From Candidatus Anaerobutyricum stercoripullorum (lineage in GTDB: Bacteria; Bacillota; Clostridia; Lachnospirales; Lachnospiraceae), in contig DXEQ01000091.1 in assembly GCA_019114885.1 (NCBI GenBank), positions 1 through 6,800 of the forward strand: a DNA stretch of 6,800 nt, written 5' to 3'. Positions 1 to 5,547 of this stretch are shown here, piece after piece; the stretch's first letter is position 1; every line of letters begins with the position of its first letter. The position numbers and the translations under genes are program-made. Under the pieces are notes generated by a model. That model saw only the letters and a program-made list of their open reading frames with translations. It was not told the DNA's origin and did not search any database.

Positions 1-21
1 ATAAAAAGAAAATATTGAAAA

Positions 22-39
22 AATGATAAAATAATCATT
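22..39. promoter_or_regulatory. Candidate operator upstream of the SorC-type gene
   Basis: A perfect 6-bp inverted repeat, AATGAT (22-27) and ATCATT (34-39), is separated by 6 bp (AAAATA). It ends 8 bp before the -35 box of the consensus promoter at 48-76. That position suits a regulator site, and the SorC-type protein encoded just downstream is the obvious candidate ligand. The region is very A/T-rich, so a chance palindrome of this size is possible. Confidence 0.35.
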
Positions 40-47
40 GGTTTTTG

Positions 48-76
48 TTGACATTATCTTTGTGCTGACGTATAAT
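48..76 (+). promoter_or_regulatory. Full-consensus sigma-A promoter
   Basis: The -35 box TTGACA (48-53) and the -10 box TATAAT (71-76) both match the vegetative consensus at all six positions and are separated by the optimal 17 bp. Transcription should start at about 82-84. That leaves a leader of only about 15 nt, with the ribosome binding site almost at the 5' end. The promoter is expected to drive the SorC-type gene and the downstream cluster. It also argues against any start codon upstream of 98. Confidence 0.9.
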
Positions 77-84
77 CAGGACAA

Positions 85-90
85 AGGAGG
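85..90 (+). promoter_or_regulatory. Ribosome binding site fixing the start at 98
   Basis: AGGAGG lies 7 nt before the ATG at 98 and is a full-strength Shine-Dalgarno sequence. The same frame is open back to an ATG at 38, but that codon has no ribosome binding site and lies upstream of the promoter. The start at 98 is therefore preferred. Confidence 0.9.
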
Positions 91-97
91 GGTGCGG

Positions 98-1087
98 ATG
101 AGAAAGATCGTGGATGACGTCCGCCTGATGACCAAAGTGTGCGATCTGTATTATAACCAGGATGTCAGCCAGCTGCAGATCGCTTCCCTGCTGGGGCTGT
201 CGCGGCCGACGGTTTCCCGGCTGTTATCCTCAGCGAGAGACCGGGGGATTGTACAGATCTCTGTCTCCAATCTGAATCTGATCAAGTACTGGGAGATGGA
301 GCGGAAGCTGGAGACAATGTACGGACTGCGGGAGGTCCTGATCGTAGATTCCGTGGAAGACCCGGAAGAGCAGAAGGATCTGCTTGGAATGGCTGCGGGA
401 CAGTACGTGGAGAATACGATCCGGGATGGCAATGTCGTGGGCCTGTCCATGGGATCAACACTTTACCAGGTGGTTGCCCATATCAATCATCCGGCTGCGG
501 AGAATGTGACTTTTGTCCCGCTGATCGGCGGCATGGGACAGCTTCGGATGGACCTGCATGCCAATAATCTGGCAGAGACACTGGCTTATATCTATGACGG
601 TACATTTGTGCCGCTGCACGCGCCGGCCCGGGTATCGGGGGAGAAGATACGGGAACAGTTTATGAAGGAGGAGAGCCTGGCGGAGGCGCTGCGTTTTGCA
701 AAGAAGCTGGACATGGCTCTGGTGGGAATCGGCTGGCCATATGATGAACAATCCTCCATCATGGCGACCGGATATTTCAAGGACAATGAGAAGGAGTCTC
801 TGCGGGAGAGAGATGCCGTGGGAGACATCTGTATGCAGTTTTATAATATAGAAGGAGATACTTCTCCGTTTCAGAAGGATAATAATGTTATCGGTATTGA
901 CATACACCGGCTGCGGGATATCCCTTATTCCATTGGTGTCGCGGGGGGCCTTGATAAGCTTGCCGCCATACTGGGTGCTGTCAGAGGGCGATACATTAAC
1001 ATATTGATCACGGACATCGCGTGTGCCAGAAGGCTGGCCTGCGAAGATGCCCCACATGACTTAAAGGAGGTAACTGATCATGAATGA
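98..1087 (+). CDS. SorC/DeoR-family sugar-binding transcriptional regulator
   Basis: A 329-residue regulator, a typical SorC-family length. Residues about 13-50 form the winged helix-turn-helix seen in this family: a YY-x-QDVSQLQIA segment, then LGLSRPTVSRLL, then ARDRGIVQI. The rest is a SorC sugar-phosphate-binding domain with landmarks GLSMGST (about 105-111), GGMGQ (134-138), GIGWP (about 201-205) and GVAGG near the C-terminus. By family knowledge these proteins are cytoplasmic tetramers whose DNA binding is altered by a phosphorylated sugar or polyol intermediate. Examples are SorC, DeoR, CggR and the erythritol regulator EryD. The gene stands first after a strong promoter and overlaps the dehydrogenase gene by 8 bp, so the two are translationally coupled. 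It probably regulates the cluster. Activator or repressor mode and the ligand cannot be told from sequence. Confidence 0.9.
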   Translation: MRKIVDDVRLMTKVCDLYYNQDVSQLQIASLLGLSRPTVSRLLSSARDRGIVQISVSNLNLIKYWEMERKLETMYGLREVLIVDSVEDPEEQKDLLGMAAGQYVENTIRDGNVVGLSMGSTLYQVVAHINHPAAENVTFVPLIGGMGQLRMDLHANNLAETLAYIYDGTFVPLHAPARVSGEKIREQFMKEESLAEALRFAKKLDMALVGIGWPYDEQSSIMATGYFKDNEKESLRERDAVGDICMQFYNIEGDTSPFQKDNNVIGIDIHRLRDIPYSIGVAGGLDKLAAILGAVRGRYINILITDIACARRLACEDAPHDLKEVTDHE

Positions 1088-2258
1088 AATTCTTAACATG
1101 AGTATCAATGAGATGCCGCGGACCGAGTTCGACTGCTCCTGTGGACGTCACCACAGTTTCAGCGTTCACGACATGGAGATTCGCAAGGGAGCCATCGAGG
1201 TGCTTCCGAAGATGGCGGCTCCGTTCAAGGACGGCAAGATTCTGGTGGTATTTGACAACCACACCTATGAAGTGGCCGGCAAGAAGGCTGTGGAGCTGCT
1301 GAAGGCGGACGGCTTTAATGTAAAAGAGCTTCTCTTTGATACCGGTGACGACATCCTGATCCCGGATGAGAAGACCCTCGGAAGAATCCTTCAGGAACAG
1401 GATCTGGACACGAAGCTGATGGTGGCTGTCGGCTCCGGCGTCATCAATGACTCCGTGAAGTTCGTCACATCTCGTACCGGACTTCCGTATATCATCGTGG
1501 CTACAGCGCCTTCCATGGACGGATATGTGGCTGACGGCGCTCCGATCATTTCTCATGGATATAAATATTCTCCGCAGGCACACCTTACATACGGTCTGAT
1601 CGGAGATACCGATATCTTACAGACAGCGCCGCAGGATCTGATCCAGGCAGGTTACGGTGATGTGATCGGCAAGATCACCGCCATCGCGGACTGGGATCTG
1701 TCTGTGAAGGCCAACGGTGATTACCGCTGTGATACCTGCGTGACTCTGGTACAGAGAGCGCTGGATAAATGTTTTGACAAGGCCGCAGGATTGAAGACGA
1801 GAGACGCGGAGTCTCTGGGAGCTCTTCTGGAAGCGCTGACGCTCACCGGCGTTGCCATGGCTCTTGTCAATATCTCCCGTCCGGCTTCCGGAGCGGAGCA
1901 TATGCTCTCTCATTTCTGGGAGATGGATTACATTGCCAGAGGACTGAATCCGAACCACCACGGTATCCAGGTTGGTGTGGCAACTCCTGTGATCGCACGT
2001 TTCTTTGAAGAATTAGAGGATATTCTTCCGGAGGGAACAAAGGAGCTTTGTCCGTCCGCCGATGAGATCAAGGCCCTGCTGGAAAAGGGCGGCGCTCCGA
2101 CCAGCCCGAAGGAAATCGGTATCGACAGAGAACTGTTCCGCCAGAGCCTCCTGAAAGGTTACACGGTTCGTCCGAGATATTCCATCCTGCAGTTTGCTAA
2201 GGATAAGGGTCGTCTGGAAGAGATCGCGGAGAAGATTACGAAAGAGATTTACGGATGA
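1080..2258 (+). CDS. sn-Glycerol-1-phosphate dehydrogenase family protein (AraM/EgsA-like)
   Basis: A 392-residue enzyme, the usual AraM length. It belongs to the metal-dependent (iron-alcohol-dehydrogenase-like) fold. The N-terminal NAD(P)-binding half contains GSGVIND (118-124) and the signature TAPSMDGYVADGAP (about 142-155). Probable metal ligands are Asp194 (GYGDVIGK), His274 (GAEHMLSH) and His294 (NPNHHG). Bacillus AraM reduces dihydroxyacetone phosphate to sn-glycerol-1-phosphate. In this sugar cluster the substrate may instead be another short polyol/ketose phosphate, which is inference. AAAGGAGG at 1063-1070 lies 9 nt before the ATG. The start overlaps the end of the SorC-type gene by 8 bp. 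An N-terminal CxCGRHH segment (residues 19-25) recalls the CxCGxxH opening common in this subfamily. Family assignment is firm; the physiological substrate is open. Confidence 0.9.
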   Translation: MNEILNMSINEMPRTEFDCSCGRHHSFSVHDMEIRKGAIEVLPKMAAPFKDGKILVVFDNHTYEVAGKKAVELLKADGFNVKELLFDTGDDILIPDEKTLGRILQEQDLDTKLMVAVGSGVINDSVKFVTSRTGLPYIIVATAPSMDGYVADGAPIISHGYKYSPQAHLTYGLIGDTDILQTAPQDLIQAGYGDVIGKITAIADWDLSVKANGDYRCDTCVTLVQRALDKCFDKAAGLKTRDAESLGALLEALTLTGVAMALVNISRPASGAEHMLSHFWEMDYIARGLNPNHHGIQVGVATPVIARFFEELEDILPEGTKELCPSADEIKALLEKGGAPTSPKEIGIDRELFRQSLLKGYTVRPRYSILQFAKDKGRLEEIAEKITKEIYG

Positions 2259-2301
2259 TCACAGATCAGGTGGGGAGATATCAGCAGACGCTGAGCTAAG
2301 T

Positions 2302-2331
2302 CCCGCACCAGGACCCGCGATGCGGGCCCTG
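2302..2331 (+). promoter_or_regulatory. Leader hairpin(s) in the gap before the phosphatase gene
   Basis: Within the 97-nt gap, CCCGC (2314-2318) pairs with GCGGG (2322-2326) around a GAT loop. CAGG/CCTG (2309-2312 and 2328-2331) extends the stem across one A-C mismatch. An upstream CCCGCA (2302-2307) could instead pair with TGCGGG (2321-2326), giving a mutually exclusive fold. No U-tract follows, so this is not a standard terminator. A role in mRNA processing, stability or translation control is inference. Confidence 0.5.
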
Positions 2332-2342
2332 AAAGAAGAAAT

Positions 2343-2348
2343 GAGAGG
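2343..2348 (+). promoter_or_regulatory. Ribosome binding site deciding the phosphatase start
   Basis: GAGAGG lies 7 nt before the ATG at 2356. Two other in-frame ATGs exist, at 2320 (inside the hairpin, with only AGGA before it) and at 2341 (no clear site). The frame also stays open back into the end of the dehydrogenase gene. The 2356 start gives the N-terminus expected for the family. Confidence 0.6.
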
Positions 2349-2355
2349 TACATGT

Positions 2356-3150
2356 ATGCTGAAAAAAGAAGAAGCGCTCAACGGTGTCAAGTTATTCGTC
2401 CTCGATATGGACGGCACCGTATATCTGGGAGATCAGATGATCGACGGTTCTCTGGATTTTATCCACGATGTGGAAGCGTCTGAGGACCGGGATTACATTT
2501 TCTTTACTAATAATGCCTCCCGCGTTCCGTCTGTTTATGTGGAGAAGCTGCATAAGCTGGGGTTAGATGTGGACGAGAGCAAGGTTGTGACAGCAGGCGA
2601 CGTCTGTGCGGAATTCCTCAAGGTGAATTATCCGGGAGCCAGAGTGTATCTGAACGGAACCCCTGTTCTGGAGGAGAACTGGAAGGCAAAAGGAATCAAC
2701 CTCGTAAAAGAAGATCCTGACGTGGCCGTACAGAGTTTTGATACGACGCTTACCTATGAGAAGCTGGACCGCATCTGCCACTATGTGCGCAACGGTGTTC
2801 CGTTTATCGCCACACACATGGATACCAACTGTCCGACAGAGTACGGTTTTATGCCGGACTGCGGCGCCATGTGCAGTCTGATCACGGATTCCACCGGAGT
2901 AAAACCGCGTTTCCTCGGCAAGCCATGGAAAGAGACCGTGGAGATGGTGGCGGAGATCACCGGATATAAGCCGGAGGAGATGGCTTTTGTGGGCGATCGT
3001 CTCTATACGGATGTGGCTACCGGCGTCAATAACGGGGCGAAAGGTTTCCTGGTACTCACCGGAGAAGCAGACATGCAGACGGTGGCAGAGTCCGATGTGG
3101 AACCGACCTGTATTTACGATTCGCTGAAAGAAATGCGAAAATATTTATAA
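2356..3150 (+). CDS. HAD-superfamily subfamily IIA sugar-phosphate phosphatase (AraL/NagD-like)
   Basis: A 264-residue protein with all four HAD motifs. Motif I is DMDGTVY, with nucleophile Asp17 and acid/base Asp19. Motif II is Thr51 in FFTNNAS. Motif III is Lys189 in LGKPW. Motif IV is GDRLYTD, with Asp214 and Asp219 binding magnesium. The C2-type cap between motifs II and III, and the GKP/GDR-x-x-TD signature, place it in the NagD/AraL/phosphoglycolate phosphatase group. These cytoplasmic enzymes dephosphorylate small sugar phosphates, often promiscuously. B. subtilis AraL likewise sits next to AraM in the ara operon. A likely role is removing accumulating or dead-end phosphorylated intermediates, which is inference. 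A pure housekeeping phosphatase is the alternative. A 97-nt gap holding a hairpin separates it from the dehydrogenase gene. Confidence 0.88.
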   Translation: MLKKEEALNGVKLFVLDMDGTVYLGDQMIDGSLDFIHDVEASEDRDYIFFTNNASRVPSVYVEKLHKLGLDVDESKVVTAGDVCAEFLKVNYPGARVYLNGTPVLEENWKAKGINLVKEDPDVAVQSFDTTLTYEKLDRICHYVRNGVPFIATHMDTNCPTEYGFMPDCGAMCSLITDSTGVKPRFLGKPWKETVEMVAEITGYKPEEMAFVGDRLYTDVATGVNNGAKGFLVLTGEADMQTVAESDVEPTCIYDSLKEMRKYL

Positions 3151-3153
3151 TTC

Positions 3154-3183
3154 TTGTGCAATATCACCAATGTGTGATATACT
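3154..3183 (+). promoter_or_regulatory. Candidate internal promoter before the isomerase gene
   Basis: A good -10 box, TATACT (3178-3183), is preceded at 18 bp by a weak -35, TTGTGC (3154-3159, matching only the TTG). The predicted start near 3190 would give a leader of about 58 nt carrying the hairpin at 3196-3221. The promoter would allow the isomerase and kinase to be expressed separately from the first three genes. The weak -35 suggests dependence on an activator or tight regulation through the overlapping inverted repeat. Confidence 0.45.
3161..3180. promoter_or_regulatory. Operator-like inverted repeat within the internal promoter
   Basis: ATATCAC (3161-3167) and GTGATAT (3174-3180) form a perfect 7-bp inverted repeat with a 6-bp centre (CAATGT). 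It fills the spacer of the candidate promoter and overlaps the -10 box, a typical repressor position. The palindrome upstream of the SorC-type gene also has a 6-bp centre but a different sequence. Whether the same regulator binds both is unknown. Confidence 0.5.
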
Positions 3184-3195
3184 TATAACCATGAA

Positions 3196-3221
3196 GGGTC
3201 ATGATGTTCCTGTCATGACCC
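3196..3221 (+). promoter_or_regulatory. Strong leader hairpin before the isomerase gene
   Basis: GGGTCATGA (3196-3204) pairs perfectly with TCATGACCC (3213-3221). A possible U-G pair closes the 8-nt loop. It starts within about 6 nt of the predicted transcription start and ends 26 nt before the ATG at 3248. No U-tract follows, so termination is unlikely. A 5'-end hairpin in this position may stabilise the mRNA. As DNA it could also be an operator. Confidence 0.6.
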
Positions 3222-3247
3222 AATCGTAGAAGAAAGGAGAAAACACA

Positions 3248-3685
3248 ATGAAGATTGTATTTGGATGTGATCCGAACGCGACAGATTTTAAGCTGCAGCT
3301 GATGGAATACGTTAAGGGACTGGGACACGAAGTGACAGATTTTGGAAGCGACGACCCAATCTATGCCAACGTGGCTTTCAAGTGTGCCAAAGCAGTGGCA
3401 GCCGGAGAGTTCGACAGAGGTGTGCTGTTATGTGGAACCGGTATCGGTGTCTCCATCGCCGCCAACAAGGTAAAGGGCGCTTATGCTGCCTGCATCCACG
3501 ACGTTTATCAGGCACAGAGAGCCGAGCTTTCCAACCATGCCAATATCGTGACCATGGGGTCCCAGGTGATCGGTATCGAGCTGGCTAAATGCCTGCTGAA
3601 AGAATATCTGTCCTGCACTTATGATCCGAACTGCCGTTCCAAAGACAAAGTGCAGCGGATCATCGATTTCGAGAACGAAGAATAG
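3248..3685 (+). CDS. RpiB/LacA/LacB-family sugar-phosphate isomerase
   Basis: A 145-residue protein of typical RpiB length. It starts with the family's FGCD motif and carries the core LCGTGIGVSIAANKVKG (about 61-77), in which Cys62 matches the catalytic cysteine of E. coli RpiB. It also has the later GSQVIGIELAK block. Two positions differ from classical RpiB. The histidine after FGCD is Pro9. By my hand alignment, the ring-opening histidine (E. coli His99, RQHND) is Ser95, in a variant AELSNHAN segment with His97 nearby. This suggests a substrate other than ribose 5-phosphate, perhaps a tetrulose or other ketose phosphate that needs no ring opening. AGGAG at 3235-3239, 8 nt before the ATG, supports the start. 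Family membership is firm; substrate specificity is open. Confidence 0.88.
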   Translation: MKIVFGCDPNATDFKLQLMEYVKGLGHEVTDFGSDDPIYANVAFKCAKAVAAGEFDRGVLLCGTGIGVSIAANKVKGAYAACIHDVYQAQRAELSNHANIVTMGSQVIGIELAKCLLKEYLSCTYDPNCRSKDKVQRIIDFENEE

Positions 3686-3721
3686 CAGGGGCGATATACA
3701 TTTATACATAAGAACCGGTTT

Positions 3722-3763
3722 TCTCCTCTGTCCGGTGTTATGGCTTTTCACCGGCGGAGGGGA
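3722..3763 (+). promoter_or_regulatory. Two-stage hairpin between isomerase and kinase genes
   Basis: CCGGTG (3732-3737) pairs with CACCGG (3749-3754) over an 11-nt loop. Across a small internal loop, 3722-3728 can pair with 3757-3763 (seven pairs, one of them G-U). The structure occupies the middle of the 115-nt gap and ends 37 nt before the kinase ATG. No T-run follows, so it is not an ordinary terminator. It may set relative expression of the kinase by processing or stabilising the mRNA. Confidence 0.5.
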
Positions 3764-3764
3764 T

Positions 3765-3776
3765 ATCATATATGAT
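3765..3776. promoter_or_regulatory. 12-bp perfect palindrome before the kinase gene
   Basis: ATCATA/TATGAT is a perfect palindrome directly after the two-stage hairpin and 24 nt before the kinase ATG. The preceding ATATCA (3763-3768) repeats the start of the inverted repeat at 3161. It may be a protein-binding site or a chance A/T-rich palindrome. No convincing promoter is seen beside it. Confidence 0.25.
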
Positions 3777-3800
3777 CAATATGGAGAAGGGAGTTAAACA

Positions 3801-5351
3801 ATGTCAAAATATTTAATGGGTATTGATGCAGGTACAGGCAGCGTGCGTGTTGCGCTTTATGATTATCGCGGACAGAACCGTGCGTATCATATTGAAGAGT
3901 ATGAGACCACCTATCCGAAGAACGGATGGGCAGAGCAGGATGACAAGGGCTGGTGGGCAGCTCTTACCAAGGCAATTCCTGAGTGTATCAAAAAGGCCGG
4001 TATCGGACCGGACAGTATCGCAGCGATCACCTGTGACGCCACCACCAATACCCTCGTTTATTTAGGAGAAGATGATGAATCCGTTCGTCCGCCGATCCTC
4101 TGGATGGACGTTCGTGCCACAGAAGAGGCCTCCTTCATCGATGAGATCCGTGACGATTACGAGGCGACCAGATTCTATAAACCAAGCTTCCGTGCCGACA
4201 CCATGGTTCCGAAGTGTATGTGGGTGAAGAAGCATGAGCCGGAGAACTGGGCGAAGACCAAGACGATCATGGAGTTTGAGGACTGGCTGAACTGGAAGCT
4301 CACCGGCAAGAAGTCCGTTTGTATGTCCATCGCTGCTTTCCGCTGGAACTACGATGACAAGAACGGCGGATATCCGGTAGATTTCTATAACGCAGTGGGT
4401 CTGGATGACGTGATCGACAAGTTCCCGAAAGATATCTATCGGGTTGGAGAAGTGATCGGCAATGTCAGCCGTGAGGCAGCGCAGATCTTCGGACTGAGCA
4501 CAAAGACCGTCGTTGTGGAAGGTACTGCGGACTGTAACGCATGTATGTTTGGCGTTGGCGGCGTACGTCCGAACGGTATGACGCTGATCGGCGGAACTTC
4601 CACCTGTCTTCTCGGTCTGTCCGAGAAGGACTTCCATGTGACAGGCGTAAACGGAACCTATCCGAACTGTATGTATGAGGGAACCAGCCTTCTGGAAGGC
4701 GGCCAGACTGCAGCCGGATCCATCCTGACCTGGTTCAGAAACAACCTGCTTCCGGGTACCTGGGCACAGGAAGCCATGAACAAAGACATGAATATCTACG
4801 ATTACATCACAGAGAAGGCAAAAACCGTGCCAATCGGCTGTGGCGGTCTTGTAATGATGGACTACTTCCAGGGTAACCGTGCTCCTTATTCTGATTCCAA
4901 GGCCCGTGGTATGTTCTGGGGTCTTTCCATCGGAACAAGCACCGCTCATCTGGCAAGAGCCATCTATGAAGGCGTTGCCTACGGCGCAAACCACTGTATC
5001 GTCAGCATGAAAGAGGCTGGCTATGATGTAAAAGAAATCTATGCCTGCGGTGGTCTGGCACTGTCTGATTTCTGGATGCAGATGCATGCGGACATCATCG
5101 GCGTGCCGATGTACACCACTGTTGAGAACCAGAGCGCAGGCTGCCTGGGTGACTGTATCATCGCTGCAACCGGTATCGGCGTATATCCAAGCTTCGCGGA
5201 CGCTGCTGACAGCATGGTTCGTGTGGACAAAGAGTATATCCCGGACATGGAAGCACATAAAGAGTACCAGTTCTACATGGAGCGCTACATGGAGACATGG
5301 CCGCAGATGCGTGAGATCGTACATAAGACCGTAGATCACAACAACAAATAA
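3801..5351 (+). CDS. FGGY-family carbohydrate kinase (pentulose/polyol kinase)
   Basis: A 516-residue kinase with both FGGY (actin-like) domains. The N-terminal phosphate-binding segment is GIDAGTGSVRVALYD (7-21). WMDVRA is at 101-106. The probable catalytic base is Asp244 in GTADCNA. The C-terminal domain has GGTSTC (264-269), GGQTAAGS (300-307), QGNRAPYSD (357-365) and GGLALSDFWMQ (418-428). GGTSTC, the GGQ block and GNRAPYSD resemble ribulokinases and the FGGY pentulose-kinase group more than glycerol kinase or xylulokinase. It should phosphorylate a ketose or polyol with ATP in the cytoplasm, supplying the phosphorylated substrate for the isomerase and dehydrogenase encoded upstream. D-ribulose, ribitol, erythritol or a related compound are all possible. 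AAGGGAG (3787-3793) lies 7 nt before the ATG. A strong terminator follows the stop codon, so this is the last gene of the cluster. Confidence 0.9.
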   Translation: MSKYLMGIDAGTGSVRVALYDYRGQNRAYHIEEYETTYPKNGWAEQDDKGWWAALTKAIPECIKKAGIGPDSIAAITCDATTNTLVYLGEDDESVRPPILWMDVRATEEASFIDEIRDDYEATRFYKPSFRADTMVPKCMWVKKHEPENWAKTKTIMEFEDWLNWKLTGKKSVCMSIAAFRWNYDDKNGGYPVDFYNAVGLDDVIDKFPKDIYRVGEVIGNVSREAAQIFGLSTKTVVVEGTADCNACMFGVGGVRPNGMTLIGGTSTCLLGLSEKDFHVTGVNGTYPNCMYEGTSLLEGGQTAAGSILTWFRNNLLPGTWAQEAMNKDMNIYDYITEKAKTVPIGCGGLVMMDYFQGNRAPYSDSKARGMFWGLSIGTSTAHLARAIYEGVAYGANHCIVSMKEAGYDVKEIYACGGLALSDFWMQMHADIIGVPMYTTVENQSAGCLGDCIIAATGIGVYPSFADAADSMVRVDKEYIPDMEAHKEYQFYMERYMETWPQMREIVHKTVDHNNK

Positions 5352-5363
5352 TATATTTTGACG

Positions 5364-5410
5364 GGGCTGCCCTATAAAGTTCGTCCTTTATAGGGCGGCC
5401 TTCTTCTTTT
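5364..5410 (+). terminator. Strong intrinsic terminator ending the kinase cluster
   Basis: GCCCTATAAAG (5369-5379) pairs perfectly with CTTTATAGGGC (5386-5396) over a 6-nt loop. Four or five further pairs below it (5364-5368 with 5397-5401, including G-U) extend the stem to about 16 bp. The T-rich tract TTCTTCTTTT (5401-5410) follows. The structure begins 12 nt after the kinase stop codon, a textbook rho-independent terminator separating the polyol cluster from the RpiR unit. Confidence 0.93.
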
Positions 5411-5434
5411 GTGGAGAGAAGCTTTTGTATGGCA

Positions 5435-5450
5435 ATGTAGAAGAATTACC
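5435..5450. promoter_or_regulatory. Degenerate copy of the TGTAG-N5-CTACA operator
   Basis: TGTAG-AAGAA-TTACC matches the perfect palindrome 36 bp downstream in its left half and in TAC of its right half. It shares the left ATGTAGAA with that site. Two phased sites upstream of the RpiR-type gene suggest cooperative autoregulatory binding. Binding by this regulator is inferred. Confidence 0.4.
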
Positions 5451-5479
5451 TGACAGGAAAAAGAGAAAAAATGTAGAAA
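5450..5479 (+). promoter_or_regulatory. Weak candidate promoter for the RpiR-type gene
   Basis: CTGACA (5450-5455, five of six -35 bases) and TAGAAA (5474-5479, four of six -10 bases) are spaced by 18 bp. The -10 lies inside the perfect operator palindrome, so a bound repressor would block it. No better promoter is visible between the terminator and the gene. Confidence 0.3.
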
Positions 5480-5486
5480 AACTACA
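5472..5486. promoter_or_regulatory. Operator palindrome upstream of the RpiR-type gene
   Basis: TGTAG (5472-5476) and CTACA (5482-5486) form a perfect 5-bp inverted repeat with an AAAAA centre. The same arms and spacing recur at 6512-6526 downstream of the gene. Recurrence on both sides of a regulator gene is good evidence for its binding site, although the protein-site pairing is inferred. Confidence 0.65.
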
Positions 5487-5507
5487 ACAACCAAAAAGAG
5501 AGAACCA

Positions 5508-5547
5508 TGCCCGAACCGGGCAGAATAAATAAGGGCAGGAGGACCCT
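5508..5547 (+). promoter_or_regulatory. Leader hairpins around the RpiR-gene ribosome binding site
   Basis: TGCCCG (5508-5513) and CGGGCA (5517-5522) form a hairpin ending 25 nt before the ATG. Next to it, AGGG (5532-5535) can pair with CCCT (5544-5547), placing the ribosome binding site AGGAGG (5537-5542) in the loop. The 4-bp stem is weak, so occlusion of the site may be slight. Confidence 0.4.

Noticed and set aside
38..97. A 20-residue N-terminal extension of the SorC-type regulator
   Set aside because: It spans the consensus promoter and ribosome binding site, has no binding site of its own, and is absent from the expected family N-terminus.
455..1057. A 200-codon open frame on the - strand inside the SorC-type gene
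   Set aside because: It has no domain signature and mirrors a confidently coding region.
2194..2355. An N-terminal extension of the phosphatase overlapping the dehydrogenase gene
   Set aside because: The frame is merely open. The 2356 start has the best ribosome binding site and leaves the usual short lead to the DxDGT motif.
3196..3221. The hairpin as an intrinsic terminator of the upstream three genes
   Set aside because: The stem is strong, but the following bases (CAATCGTAG) lack a T-run, so termination is unlikely.
4062..5339. A 425-codon open frame on the - strand inside the kinase gene
   Set aside because: It is wholly antisense to a well-supported FGGY kinase, has no recognisable domain or ribosome binding site, and is the sort of mirror frame that codon bias produces.
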